Below, piece after piece: positions 36,903-46,381 of a stretch of DNA of 64,000 nt. A program made the translations under genes and the position numbers. The notes beneath the pieces were generated by a model that ran no database searches, had not been told where the DNA came from, and saw nothing but the letters and a program-made list of their open reading frames with translations. Within the stretch, counting starts at the first letter, position 1; every line of letters begins with the position of its first letter. The DNA comes from JAIXWP01 sp964428835 (lineage in GTDB: Bacteria; Bacteroidota; Bacteroidia; Flavobacteriales_D; Sanyastnellaceae), in assembly GCA_964428835.1 (NCBI GenBank), contig CAYRZQ010000007.1, positions 1 through 64,000 of the forward strand, in the 5' to 3' direction.

Positions 36903-37607
36903 TTGACAGCACGAAGATACTTTTTCCTATTTAGTTTTCTAACATTGGTGATTGCCGCTTGCGACAATGGGCCTATTTTTTTAATGAAAAATGAGGGTAC
37001 CATAACGTATGACGTGACCTTTCCTTATGAAGAAAACACCCTCATGCTCGAGCTCTATCCGAAAGAGATGACATTTGATTTCAATAAACACTATATGCGA
37101 GCCTCTATAAGAAGTGCATGGGGTGTTATGGCAACTGACCTAATCATTGATAACCAACAACGCAAGTATTCTCAACTACTTAAATCATTTGCTGATAAAT
37201 ATTATATGACCCTTGATGAAAATACTATTGGGGAATGGTTGGCACTTCAACCACAAATTAGCATAGAAAAAACAAACGACACGCTAACCATTGCGGGTTA
37301 TTTATGTCAAAAAAGTATAGCGCGATTTGCAAACGATTCACTACCTGCAATCGACCTCTATCATACCAATGACATTCGAATTGATGAATCCAACTGGTGG
37401 AATCAATTTGAAGGCGTAGGCGGATTTCTATTAGGCTACGAACTGGAACAATACGGTAAAAGAATGCGTCTTCGTGCGAGAGAAGTGCGATTTCAGCCTG
37501 TTGCTCCTGAGCAATTTGTTGTTCCCGCAGACTACATACCCCTCGATGCTCGCGCAATGAAAAGTCAAATCGAAAAAGTCGTGGATGAATTTATGTCAAA
37601 TGAATGA
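36903..37607 (+). CDS. lipoprotein, DUF4412/GLPGLI-like, non-ATG start
   Basis: Reading from TTG at 36903 gives 234 residues with a lipoprotein signal (lipid Cys20 in LTLVIAAC). No ATG exists between the in-frame stop at 36831-36833 and the lipid Cys; the only other start codon is TTG at 36870, which falls inside the candidate -7 box. After the Cys the protein is soluble and beta-rich (MKNEGTITYDVTFPYEENT, YMTLDENTIGEW, AGYLCQKSIARF) in a manner resembling DUF4412/GLPGLI-family proteins. Function unknown. It converges on the next gene with a 2-nt gap. Confidence 0.65.
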   Translation: MTARRYFFLFSFLTLVIAACDNGPIFLMKNEGTITYDVTFPYEENTLMLELYPKEMTFDFNKHYMRASIRSAWGVMATDLIIDNQQRKYSQLLKSFADKYYMTLDENTIGEWLALQPQISIEKTNDTLTIAGYLCQKSIARFANDSLPAIDLYHTNDIRIDESNWWNQFEGVGGFLLGYELEQYGKRMRLRAREVRFQPVAPEQFVVPADYIPLDARAMKSQIEKVVDEFMSNE

Positions 37608-37609
37608 GA

Positions 37610-38014
37610 TTACTCCTTCTTTGACACTTCGAGTCCGCTTAGTTCAAGGTCAAATTCACTTTTTTCAATCTCTTCAGCCGTCAATTTGGAAGGTTTGAAC
37701 ATTATTCCATTCAAACGACCTGTTACTCTTTTACCCGCATCAAGCGTATATTCTTCTTCCGGCAAAGACTCCAACAAAACAGTATTCTTAAAAATTTCAA
37801 TTCCTATGGTATATTTCACGGCGTATTCATTTTTATTCTGAACTCGCACGCTCAATACCTTTGGACTATTTCTTTTATACCATTTCTCCTTCACCCATCT
37901 CGTAGAAAATACCACACCATCTACTTCCTTGAAAACTTGATACTGCGCCGACGCCTCATTAGTTATGCCAAGCAGAAATAAACTAAACAATAGTCCGAAA
38001 AAAATCTTTTTCAT
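37610..38014 (-). CDS. small secreted protein, unassigned
   Basis: From ATG at 38014 the protein has 134 residues with a signal peptide (KKIFFGLLFSLFLLGITNEA ending ASAQ). A much longer reading from 38362 runs through the divergent promoter region, a hairpin and the start of the neighbouring gene, and lacks sense as protein, so it is rejected. The mature part is a short beta-rich domain (VLSVRVQNKNEYAVKYTIGI, EEYTLDAGKRVTGRL). No family recognised. Confidence 0.7.
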   Translation of the reverse strand: MKKIFFGLLFSLFLLGITNEASAQYQVFKEVDGVVFSTRWVKEKWYKRNSPKVLSVRVQNKNEYAVKYTIGIEIFKNTVLLESLPEEEYTLDAGKRVTGRLNGIMFKPSKLTAEEIEKSEFDLELSGLEVSKKE

Positions 38015-38100
38015 AAGGCTTAATTGATTTGTTGCGAAAATATGTAACCTCTGGTAATACCAATCGTAAAAACTTATCAATAAACATCTAAAAAATCCAA

Positions 38101-38147
38101 AAATGTGGCGAACAAATGTAGAGAACTTGCGAGCCACATTTTTTTTT
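38101..38147 (+). terminator. orphan terminator-like hairpin in a divergent gap
   Basis: AAATGTGGC (38101-38109) pairs perfectly with GCCACATTT (38133-38141) across a 23-nt loop and is followed by nine T on the plus strand. On the minus strand the hairpin is also followed by a T-rich stretch. No gene ends here: it lies 45 nt upstream of ATG 38193 and 87 nt upstream of the divergent ATG 38014. It could end a short leader or small RNA, or act as an attenuator. Confidence 0.5.
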
Positions 38148-38192
38148 GAACCTATTTGATGCTCTCGTGTACAGCGGTGAAAATTGACACCA

Positions 38193-40472
38193 ATGACACT
38201 AGCCCAACACTTGGAATATCTCGCATCTGACGGTAGACATTTCCAGATACTCGCACAAGTAACCTTTCTTTCATTCGGCATACTCATTCTCGATTGGGAT
38301 GCACATCTCATCAACTTCGCAGCCGTAATGATGGGTGCTTTAGGAACACAAATTCTATTCATTCACCAACTGAAAATTCCAATCAGCACTATTAAAAGTG
38401 CAATGATCACTACACTGGGTTTATGCCTGCTTTTAAAAGCGAATAGTCCGATCATATTTTTACTGGCAGCAACATTAGCCATAGCACAAAAGTTCGTCTT
38501 CAGAATGAACAACAAGCATCTCTGGAATCCTGCCAATTTCGGAATCATCATCGCCATAGTCTTAAGCGGCAACGCATGGGTTTCGCCCGGGCAATGGGGT
38601 ACGGAAGCACTAATAGTATTAGCTGTCTCTACGCTTGGCTTCGCCGTCCTCACAAAGGTGAGGCGTCTTGATACTGGACTCATATTCCTATCTACCCTAG
38701 CAATTTTAGAATTCTCAAGAACCATCATTTACATGAATTGGAATATCGAAGTATGGCTGCACAAATTAAGTTCAGGTAGCATCTGGCTTTTTGCATTCTT
38801 CATGATTACGGATCCTATGACAACTCCTGATAATAAAAAAGCCCGAATCATCTGGACTATTCTCGTTGCGAGCGTATCCTTTTACCTCACCAATTTTCAT
38901 TTTATAAATTCTTCTGTGCAATGGGTATTATTCTTCGCTACACCATTGACACCTATAATAGACCGCTTTACCAGAACGGAAAGATTTCAATGGAACACTT
39001 CTCAATTATTTATTCACTCAAAAAAATTTCTCAGTATGAAAACAATGGTTAAAATTATAATTCTAGGTTTAATAGTACTACAAACTGAACAATCATTTGG
39101 CTTTTGTGGATTCTACGTTGCAAAAGCAGACGCTGCTCTATTCAATAATAAAAGTGAAGTTATCTTAGTACGAGACGGCAAAAGAACTGTTATTACAATG
39201 AGTAATGACTTCAACGGCGACTTTAAAAATTTCGCAATGGTTGTTCCTGTTCCTGTGGTGCTGCAGCGTGAGCAAATAAAAGTCGCGACACGAGATGTAT
39301 TTGACTATCTAGATGCATATTCAGCACCTCGTCTTGTTGAATACTATGACAATAACCCTTGTTGGCAAGAAGAATATTTAACCGAAGATTTAGGCTTTAC
39401 CATGTCAAGAGCTCCCATGTCAGTGGACCTAAAAGAAGAAACCGTAAAATCGAATAAATATGTAAAGATTGAGGCTCGATATCAGGTGGGAGAATATGAT
39501 ATTTTACTTCTTTCCGCTACACAAAGTACTGGACTCCGAGATTGGCTGATTGCGAATGGTTATAAAATCCCAGCAACAGCAGATGAAGTTTTAGAACCGT
39601 ACATTAAAAGTAAAATGAAATTTTTTGTGGCTAAGGTCAATCTAAAGGAAGCTCAAAAAAACAAATTCGAATACCTCAGCCCTATTCAAATAACCTTTGA
39701 ACATGAAAAATTCATGCTGCCTATTCGCTTGGGAATGGCGAATAGCCAAGGAAGTCAAGACATGATTGTGTATGCATTTACTAAAACCGGACGCATAGAA
39801 TGTACCAACTACAGAACCATCAAAATGCCTACAGACCGAAATATCCCACTTTATGTAAAAGAAGAGTTTGGAAATTTCTACAAAAGTCTATTTCAAAAAA
39901 CTTGGAAAAATGAAAATAGAAACGGTGTCTTCCTTGAATACGCATGGGATGTAACTCCCAATTGGGGAATGAAATGTGATCCATGTGTTGGTCCACCACC
40001 ATTAAATCAAGAGTTTGCTGATGCCGGCGTTTGGTGGGCTAATAATCAGAGTGGGGAGCGTACTTTCTTTACAAGACTTCACGTGCGCTATGAGAAATCA
40101 AAATTCCCATCAGACCTAAATTTTCAAGTCACGCCCAACAACGAGCACTATCAAGCGAGATATGTTCTTACAAACCCAGCAACTGGTGAGTTTGATTGTG
40201 AAGAAGGTCAGGTGTATATCGAAAATTTACTTGAAAGAAGAAAACTGGAGGTTGATGAATACATTGCACTGACTGGAAAGATCAATCCAAAAAACAACTC
40301 ATACATCAACGAGTATTTGAAGTACAAAAAACCTGGGGCGAAAAAAAATAACACCAGCACTCCCTTCATTAAAAAGTTTGACATTCCTTGGAGAAAAATA
40401 CTCTTCGTTGCCTTTATGCTAACATTAACCTCAACTATAATCTATAGAAGATTCAAATTATCAGCACTATAA
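38193..40472 (+). CDS. RnfD/UnbU-like membrane protein fused to DUF2330 protein
   Basis: From ATG at 38193 the ORF has 759 residues. Residues 1 to about 265 are a polytopic NqrB/RnfD-like domain of the short UnbU type (KHLWNPANFGIIIAIVL, WVSPGQWGTEALIV, FFMITDPMTTPDNKK); the SGAT-type FMN attachment motif of true RnfD is not seen. At residue 282 (ATG 39036) a new signal-peptide-like segment begins (MKTMVKIIILGLIVLQTEQS), followed by a complete DUF2330 protein (FCGFYVAKADAALFNNKSE, FAMVVPVPVVLQREQIK, CDPCVGPPPLNQEFADAG) and a C-terminal TM. A run of seven A (39020-39026) precedes the junction; one base fewer would end the first gene at TGA overlapping ATG 39036. So this may be two coupled genes joined by an indel. 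Function unknown. Confidence 0.75.
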   Translation: MTLAQHLEYLASDGRHFQILAQVTFLSFGILILDWDAHLINFAAVMMGALGTQILFIHQLKIPISTIKSAMITTLGLCLLLKANSPIIFLLAATLAIAQKFVFRMNNKHLWNPANFGIIIAIVLSGNAWVSPGQWGTEALIVLAVSTLGFAVLTKVRRLDTGLIFLSTLAILEFSRTIIYMNWNIEVWLHKLSSGSIWLFAFFMITDPMTTPDNKKARIIWTILVASVSFYLTNFHFINSSVQWVLFFATPLTPIIDRFTRTERFQWNTSQLFIHSKKFLSMKTMVKIIILGLIVLQTEQSFGFCGFYVAKADAALFNNKSEVILVRDGKRTVITMSNDFNGDFKNFAMVVPVPVVLQREQIKVATRDVFDYLDAYSAPRLVEYYDNNPCWQEEYLTEDLGFTMSRAPMSVDLKEETVKSNKYVKIEARYQVGEYDILLLSATQSTGLRDWLIANGYKIPATADEVLEPYIKSKMKFFVAKVNLKEAQKNKFEYLSPIQITFEHEKFMLPIRLGMANSQGSQDMIVYAFTKTGRIECTNYRTIKMPTDRNIPLYVKEEFGNFYKSLFQKTWKNENRNGVFLEYAWDVTPNWGMKCDPCVGPPPLNQEFADAGVWWANNQSGERTFFTRLHVRYEKSKFPSDLNFQVTPNNEHYQARYVLTNPATGEFDCEEGQVYIENLLERRKLEVDEYIALTGKINPKNNSYINEYLKYKKPGAKKNNTSTPFIKKFDIPWRKILFVAFMLTLTSTIIYRRFKLSAL

Positions 40473-40500
40473 AAAAAAGGCCCCCGATGATTCGGGGGCC
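40471..40500 (-). terminator. intrinsic terminator of the beta-helix protein gene
   Basis: GGCCCCCGA (40479-40487) pairs perfectly with TCGGGGGCC (40492-40500) around a 4-nt loop. On the minus strand it is followed by eight T. A runs, not T runs, follow on the plus strand, so it serves the minus-strand gene first of all. Confidence 0.85.
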
Positions 40501-40522
40501 AAAAAAAAAAAAAAATAGAAAA

Positions 40523-43500
40523 TTATTCTTTGATAAACATGTAATTTCTCAATGAATCATTACACTTGACTTGAAGCAGGTACGCACCAGCATTCAATTC
40601 ATTACCAAGAATAAACATATAATTCACTTTGCCAGTAAGACTTACTAAATCTTGAAATACTACGCGTCCTTGTGTGTCTAGGATTGAGAGCTCGGTGGCA
40701 ATATCCTCTCCCAAGTCACAAGACAAGGTGATATGATCACTTGCTGGGTTGGGAAAGACTCTATCAGAATCTCCTGCTAATTGAAGAATTTTATAGTTTG
40801 CTTGACCGCCACAAGTGACGTAGCTTACATAATTTGGATCATGGATGGTAGCGCCGAAATAAAAATCACTCGACTCAGTCTCCGTAATCTCAAAATCTTC
40901 TGACATTGAAATTTCGTAGCTGATTGAATCCGGTGGCACGCCGCTCGCGTATTGATTACTTATTAAGATAAATCGCATGGCTTCTTGCTTCCAATTATTA
41001 AGATTCTCTTGCTCTAGAGAGTCAAGACTGCATGTGTTCAGATTTACAAATACCTCAAGCGCGATTTCAGGCTTGCCAATGGTCAAGAACAGCTGCCCCT
41101 TCAATAATTCCAACTCAAATTGCTGGCGGTAAGTGCCTGATGTGAGCATGGTATCTGTATAAGCATTGAGAACATCAACATAGCGTTGAACAGGTAACTC
41201 AAATGTTTCTTGATTTGAATTTTGATCCAATTCACCAGATATGAAAAGCCCTTCCACTGCGTTCTTCATCATATTTACACCCCAAAAAGCCAGCTCTCTG
41301 GTATAACTATCATCTCTATTCAAATCACTCAACAAAATCTCATAGAACAAACCAAGCGCTTCAAGATCATTTCCTGTTGAATCGTAAAACTCAAGGTAAC
41401 CTGCAGCATGTGTGAGGGCGCTGTCCAAACAAACTCCTTGATAAGAATATGTATCAACGGTTTCGCAGTCATTACCACTCTTTTGAAGGCCTTCCAAATC
41501 GACTGTTGCCACTGAAATTCCGTCCATAGCTTGCTTTGCATTCTTTCTCGCAGGAGGTCGCACTACTGGCTTCTCTGATGGACATCTATTATCAACTGCG
41601 GGACTTGAATCATGAAATCTTATAATGTACCCTTCATATTCCGCAGAACCAGTATAGCAGGTTATACCTGATCCTTCAACATAGCCTTCCCCTGTATAAT
41701 AACCATCGGGAAGATTCCAAATATTTCCAGTAGCTGAAACATCTAAAACATCGCCCTCAAAAGGAATGATACTCGTCGTATAGATATTGCAAGAAAGATA
41801 AGGTTCAAATGAATTGAATCCTTTTTCTAAGTTGTATGTGAGCATGTTCTGAGCCTCAATATTCACCGCATTATCGACAAAATTGTTGTAGCCTCCACTT
41901 CGCTCGGAACTCAAATTTAAAACGGCAGTTTCAACCCCAATTCCTACAAGATTATCTTTAAACTCTGTGCATCTTGCGGATAAAGTTCCTCCAGCCTTGG
42001 CAATACCGTAAGAATATTTTTCAAAACTGCAATTCGAAACCAACACTTCTACAATACTTACATCACTCACAGCAAAGCCCGTGTAATCCATTTCTTCATG
42101 GTCAAAAACGGATTGAGTCACCGAACTTATATTATCCAATTTTCTTGAATCAATGCCGCATCTTATGAATTTCGAACGCGTTACTTTGTAGGATCCACCA
42201 TCGAGAGCCAGAGAAGATCTATGGTCAAGAAACTCACTTGAGTTAATACCGACATTGCTTCCAACTCCCTTTATTCCAACACCATCAAAAACAGAGTATG
42301 CAACATTGGTCGGATTGTACCAGCACTCAATATCGCCACCATATTGATTAGCGCTGTTATCATAAGACCTCGTCTTATTCATATCCAGCCTTGCACCACA
42401 CCAGAGTCTTCCGTTGTCTGTCAAGTCCACTGCGCAATCCGTTATTATTACCGAACCTCTCCAAGCAGGAATCCATAAGTCCGAGCCACTATTAACTTGA
42501 ATCATCGGATTGTTTACAGAATTACCTTTGAACCGAAGAGTTGAGTTATCTTCTAGCATGAAGTCATGCGTTCCAGCACCTCTTACTACAACTTGACCAT
42601 GTTGACTTCCTTGTGCTGCGCAGAAAAGTAAATCACTATTCGCATTGATATTTACCTGGGTATTGAAAATCTCGAATTTCGAATTCGCACCATTTAATTC
42701 TACTCGAGCATTATTGGTGTTTACATGTAGAGCCTCGCTATTCGAATTTGTGTTCACATTATATTCCGGACGTAGTTTAAAAAAACTTTGATTGAGCTTA
42801 ATAGTAGAACCTGTAAGATTGAGAACACTTTCATTAAAAATCACAACTTCTTGCTCATTAAAATCAAGCGTTGAGTGATGTATATTCCAATTCGTTTTTT
42901 GTGATCTGCATTCACCTTCACTAAATTTTAGTGTTGAATTATCAATATCCAAAGAAACAGATTCATTAAAGTTAAAATAGCCTGGAGTAATGTCAATTTG
43001 AGATGAGCTTGATACAATGTGAGCCCCGTTTGATGCAATCACATGAACATCTCCTGTTCCGAGATTCTGTACTATTCCATTGTAAATCTCAAATCTACTT
43101 TGCGACCCTTGCATCGAAATACCGCAGCCAGAACAACTCTGATTAAACTCTATTTCACCGCCATTTACAACCAAAGAGCCACCATCTTCTATAATAACCT
43201 TGAGTCGAATGTATGGAATAAACTTCGCTCCATCTTGAATTTCGAGTTTCGCTCCGTTCTTAATTCTAATCCATGTTTCATTATCCTCCAATGCGTCTTC
43301 TAATGGATAAAGCCCTGCTATAAACTCGGAACCGTCTTCCATGATTACAGAGCTATTGGAATTGATAATCATCTCATATCCTGCATAAAGCTTGAGCTTT
43401 GAACCACTTTGCAATAACAATTCTGTTGTTGTTCCCTGAGGACTGCAAATTACCATATCATTCTTAACATCTATAACTCCCGCCCCGAACAGATTCAAAT

Positions 43501-45472
43501 CATGAGATAGATAAGCTGGTGCGCTTATTGAAAATTCATCATAATTCTGAAACTTGGGTTCAACAGAAATGGGCAAATTCAGTGAGGCTGTTTCCGTAAA
43601 CTCCTCTAAACATTTACATCCATTATCGCTATAGTAAGAAGGAAGTTCCTCACCCCAAATACAATGATAGAGATTGTGATAAACTAAGTAATCGATGCCG
43701 GAAAACTCTCCTCTAAAACTTCTATCAGGAATCCCCAACTCTGCATCTGATGGGTGAAAAAGTCTATTTGCAGCTCTCCAACCCTGTGTTGTGTTTGGTG
43801 TAGGCAAAGTCGAAGTATGTGGATCATCCCACGGACCTTCGCAGGGCGCTGTGTTTAAATAAAGATTCTCGATACTTAACTTCGACAAGCCTGGCAATGG
43901 ATATGAATCTGCATGAAGCACACTTCGTAACAAACCTATCCAGTGCATTCCACTTTCATTAGCAATCCATTGAAAGTACTCTGGTTCCCAAACATTCGCT
44001 AATGAAGCCAGTTCACAAAACATGTGAACATTGTCGTCGTTGATTCGCGCAGTTATTTGTTCAGAATTGGGTAGATCAGAAATACATAGTGTCCCATAAC
44101 TATTATCACCATTTAAATGCAAGATCGTTAATGGCCCCCACGCGCTAATATTATCCAATACCAGATGGTCTAGCACTAGCGACCGCCAGTTGATATTATC
44201 ACAGAAAACGCCTTCAACATCAAAGTTTAGGCTCTCTACCAAATTAAAGAAGCTCGAATTAAAATCAAAACAAGGCTCTCCACCTACAGATAAATCTACC
44301 CATTGATTTTGTATTTCCTCGTAAAAATAATAGAGCGCTGCATACTCAATGGTAGCCACAGTCACAGGCTCTTTATTTGCCAAACGATCTACACAAAGAT
44401 CATAGATATTATCATGACAATTCATGCCCAGCGCCAATCCAGGAAAATCCATATCATCAATTATATCTATGATTTTCGAAGGATGTAATTGAAGAGCTAA
44501 TTTCATATTATGTACCGTATTCGCTTGAACCTTGCCCACCCAAAGTGGATGACCAAATTCATAAGCAATATTTACTATAAACGGCGCAGCAAATGTTAAC
44601 TCATAACCCGCAGGACGAAATATATCATCTGGATGATAAATATTAAATTTATAGCAATTGTTTCCACAACCAGATACAGGTTCAATTACGTAATCAATAA
44701 TCTTCCAAGCAAGTGTTCTCGCTTCAAGCTTGAAATTCATTTCAGGGTAGTCAGAACTCGGTTGATAAACTTCGTCTCCAACCAATTTATAAACCGCCAT
44801 TAATCCAGTAAACATGGTGGTTATCTGATCCAAGCTCATGACGTTCCCACCATTATTTGGATTCGGCTGACCAGCATTAGGACCCCACATTTGGATAGGA
44901 AAAGCATCAGAATGAGTCAAAATAAAATCCGTATTACGACCAAAGACCTCACTGTAGTCTCCATCATAATTTTCATGGTAACCATAACCTACATCATCTC
45001 TGCTGTGGATTCCATTATTCACAAGCTCTGCCGAAGCAAGGGTAACAGTATTAAAATAAATTCCCAATCGATTTAGTGCGTTCAATGCAAAGTAGATCTC
45101 ACTCTTTGTACTCTCCAGTTTGCGTTCTGCAGCTGTGTACTCTGCGCCATCCATCGTTGTATTGAGAACTTGCTGCAGAAGTTTGTACTCTGTCGCTAAC
45201 ATCAGTAAATAATGCCCATGATAGATGGTGGCGTCTTGATAATAAATACGACTTGGCGGCAAACCCTCGTCATTCAATGGTGCTCCATCATAAGCGAATC
45301 CAATGGAACGTGCAGACATCACTAAGCTGTTGCCATTAAACGCTCCGACTTTTACAAAATCTTTGACCAGTCTCTCTCGGTACCTCCAATACTTTTGAAG
45401 GTTCTCCTCCACGCTTTGTGCACTTCCCGAAATCCACCCCACGCACAAAAGGGTCCATAAAATTCTTTTCAT
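40523..45472 (-). CDS. giant secreted beta-helix protein with T9SS type A sorting domain
   Basis: From ATG at 45472 the protein has 1649 residues, with a signal peptide ending SGSAQ. The first ~600 residues are an alpha-rich domain not recognised (ATIYHGHYLLMLATEYKLL, THSDAFPIQMWGPNAGQ, VDLSVGGEPCFDFNS). From about 640 to 1350 there are repeated short strands in Asn/Ser/Gly-rich turns (LKLYAGYEMIINSNSSVIME, SLVVNGGEIEFNQSCSG), the look of a right-handed parallel beta-helix. After a linker, an alpha-rich section with TPR-like spacing (LFYEILLSDLNRDDSYTREL) precedes the type A sorting domain (DRVFPNPASDHITLSCDLG, LNAGAYLLQVKCNDSLRNY). Probably a surface-anchored or released adhesin or polysaccharide-binding protein. 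Its own terminator follows. Confidence 0.82.
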   Translation of the reverse strand: MKRILWTLLCVGWISGSAQSVEENLQKYWRYRERLVKDFVKVGAFNGNSLVMSARSIGFAYDGAPLNDEGLPPSRIYYQDATIYHGHYLLMLATEYKLLQQVLNTTMDGAEYTAAERKLESTKSEIYFALNALNRLGIYFNTVTLASAELVNNGIHSRDDVGYGYHENYDGDYSEVFGRNTDFILTHSDAFPIQMWGPNAGQPNPNNGGNVMSLDQITTMFTGLMAVYKLVGDEVYQPSSDYPEMNFKLEARTLAWKIIDYVIEPVSGCGNNCYKFNIYHPDDIFRPAGYELTFAAPFIVNIAYEFGHPLWVGKVQANTVHNMKLALQLHPSKIIDIIDDMDFPGLALGMNCHDNIYDLCVDRLANKEPVTVATIEYAALYYFYEEIQNQWVDLSVGGEPCFDFNSSFFNLVESLNFDVEGVFCDNINWRSLVLDHLVLDNISAWGPLTILHLNGDNSYGTLCISDLPNSEQITARINDDNVHMFCELASLANVWEPEYFQWIANESGMHWIGLLRSVLHADSYPLPGLSKLSIENLYLNTAPCEGPWDDPHTSTLPTPNTTQGWRAANRLFHPSDAELGIPDRSFRGEFSGIDYLVYHNLYHCIWGEELPSYYSDNGCKCLEEFTETASLNLPISVEPKFQNYDEFSISAPAYLSHDLNLFGAGVIDVKNDMVICSPQGTTTELLLQSGSKLKLYAGYEMIINSNSSVIMEDGSEFIAGLYPLEDALEDNETWIRIKNGAKLEIQDGAKFIPYIRLKVIIEDGGSLVVNGGEIEFNQSCSGCGISMQGSQSRFEIYNGIVQNLGTGDVHVIASNGAHIVSSSSQIDITPGYFNFNESVSLDIDNSTLKFSEGECRSQKTNWNIHHSTLDFNEQEVVIFNESVLNLTGSTIKLNQSFFKLRPEYNVNTNSNSEALHVNTNNARVELNGANSKFEIFNTQVNINANSDLLFCAAQGSQHGQVVVRGAGTHDFMLEDNSTLRFKGNSVNNPMIQVNSGSDLWIPAWRGSVIITDCAVDLTDNGRLWCGARLDMNKTRSYDNSANQYGGDIECWYNPTNVAYSVFDGVGIKGVGSNVGINSSEFLDHRSSLALDGGSYKVTRSKFIRCGIDSRKLDNISSVTQSVFDHEEMDYTGFAVSDVSIVEVLVSNCSFEKYSYGIAKAGGTLSARCTEFKDNLVGIGVETAVLNLSSERSGGYNNFVDNAVNIEAQNMLTYNLEKGFNSFEPYLSCNIYTTSIIPFEGDVLDVSATGNIWNLPDGYYTGEGYVEGSGITCYTGSAEYEGYIIRFHDSSPAVDNRCPSEKPVVRPPARKNAKQAMDGISVATVDLEGLQKSGNDCETVDTYSYQGVCLDSALTHAAGYLEFYDSTGNDLEALGLFYEILLSDLNRDDSYTRELAFWGVNMMKNAVEGLFISGELDQNSNQETFELPVQRYVDVLNAYTDTMLTSGTYRQQFELELLKGQLFLTIGKPEIALEVFVNLNTCSLDSLEQENLNNWKQEAMRFILISNQYASGVPPDSISYEISMSEDFEITETESSDFYFGATIHDPNYVSYVTCGGQANYKILQLAGDSDRVFPNPASDHITLSCDLGEDIATELSILDTQGRVVFQDLVSLTGKVNYMFILGNELNAGAYLLQVKCNDSLRNYMFIKE

Positions 45473-45541
45473 TTTAAAAGGTTTTAAGTTGAACAACATG
45501 CTATGATGCGTTCCCCTAAACCTTATGATAGTAGTAGTATC

Positions 45542-46234
45542 CTATTGCTGAACATTGTAATCGACGAGCATCCAAATCTCATTTAGCTCAATATAATCAA
45601 ATCGCACAAGACCAAGATTTTTCTTCCACCAAAACCTAGCTTCTGTCCATTCAGAACAAGGGTGATAGTGCATATGAACTCTTACCAAGTCAGTATACTT
45701 ATTTCCCATAAACTCTAAACTGTCATTTGTACTTTCCACTACACTGAAATCTGGTTCTTCTCCAATAGGAATAAACGTAGGGAACTTTTGTCCTGCGAAA
45801 TGAAAGTAGGGAAGCACCGTTTCCGCCCCATTCATGTCTCCAGACTCGGTACTTAACATTACAATTCCCTTACACCTGCAATCCCCAGCTGCTCGGCATG
45901 GTCTCTCTGAGTCGGAGCTATAGCCCCATCCATACCCACCTTCCATTCCAGAGGTACGTAGTTTATTGGTAAAACCTGGCTTTCCCCATCGATCAATGAA
46001 GTAATACGCCTGATCAACAAACATTCTTTTGCTCCTTCCAGAAACCAGGTCACGATAGACCCAATAAGAACCTTGCTTGAAAAAAGCCCACTCCGCGAGA
46101 CCCGCAAGTGACGTATCCATGCTACAGTAATCGATTTGAGCAGTTTGCTTTCCCTCCTTCTTACATGCAGATGGAATGAAAAAAACACTCGACAAAACAA
46201 GTGAAAATAATAGGATTGCTTTAGTGGTTTTCAT
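45542..46234 (-). CDS. lipoprotein, unassigned
   Basis: This 230-residue protein starts with a lipoprotein signal (lipid Cys24 in FIPSAC). The mature part includes several Cys (CSMD, CRAAGDCRCKG) and aromatic-rich strands (WAFFKQGSYWVYRDLVSG, RVHMHYHPCSEWTEARFWW). Several Cys pairs suggest disulfides. The LAEWAFFKQGSYWVYRD start recalls Bacteroidetes lipoproteins of unknown function. It follows, on the same strand, the SPFH gene's terminator, so it has its own transcript. Function unknown. Confidence 0.7.
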   Translation of the reverse strand: MKTTKAILLFSLVLSSVFFIPSACKKEGKQTAQIDYCSMDTSLAGLAEWAFFKQGSYWVYRDLVSGRSKRMFVDQAYYFIDRWGKPGFTNKLRTSGMEGGYGWGYSSDSERPCRAAGDCRCKGIVMLSTESGDMNGAETVLPYFHFAGQKFPTFIPIGEEPDFSVVESTNDSLEFMGNKYTDLVRVHMHYHPCSEWTEARFWWKKNLGLVRFDYIELNEIWMLVDYNVQQ

Positions 46235-46317
46235 AGTAGTGATTTGTGTGACAAAGTAAAACTACTGTAACCAGATTTAATAAATATATCTTATTCGACT
46301 TATTCGAATAAAATATG

Positions 46318-46351
46318 CAAAAAAAAGCCCCCATCCTTCGGATGGGGGCTT
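46318..46351 (-). terminator. intrinsic terminator of the SPFH gene
   Basis: AAGCCCCCATCC (46325-46336) pairs perfectly, over 12 bp, with GGATGGGGGCTT (46340-46351) around a 3-nt loop, followed on the minus strand by about eight T (A tract 46319-46326). Confidence 0.92.
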
Positions 46352-46381
46352 CTCCTTTTACTCTATCTAATAAAAATGAAA

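Noticed and set aside
37608..37609. Missing gene between the lipoprotein and small secreted protein genes
   Set aside because: The gap is only 2 nt; the two genes simply converge.
38015..38362. N-terminal extension of the small secreted protein to 38362
   Set aside because: It would run through the divergent gap, the hairpin and the start of the neighbouring gene, while ATG 38014 gives a perfect signal peptide.
38193..39035. Call of a true Rnf/Nqr complex subunit
   Set aside because: No other rnf/nqr genes are present, and the covalent FMN motif is not seen; only the short UnbU-like fold is supported.
40471..40515. Hairpin at 40479-40500 as a terminator for the RnfD/DUF2330 gene
   Set aside because: On the plus strand the stem is followed by A's, not T's; it fits the minus-strand gene.
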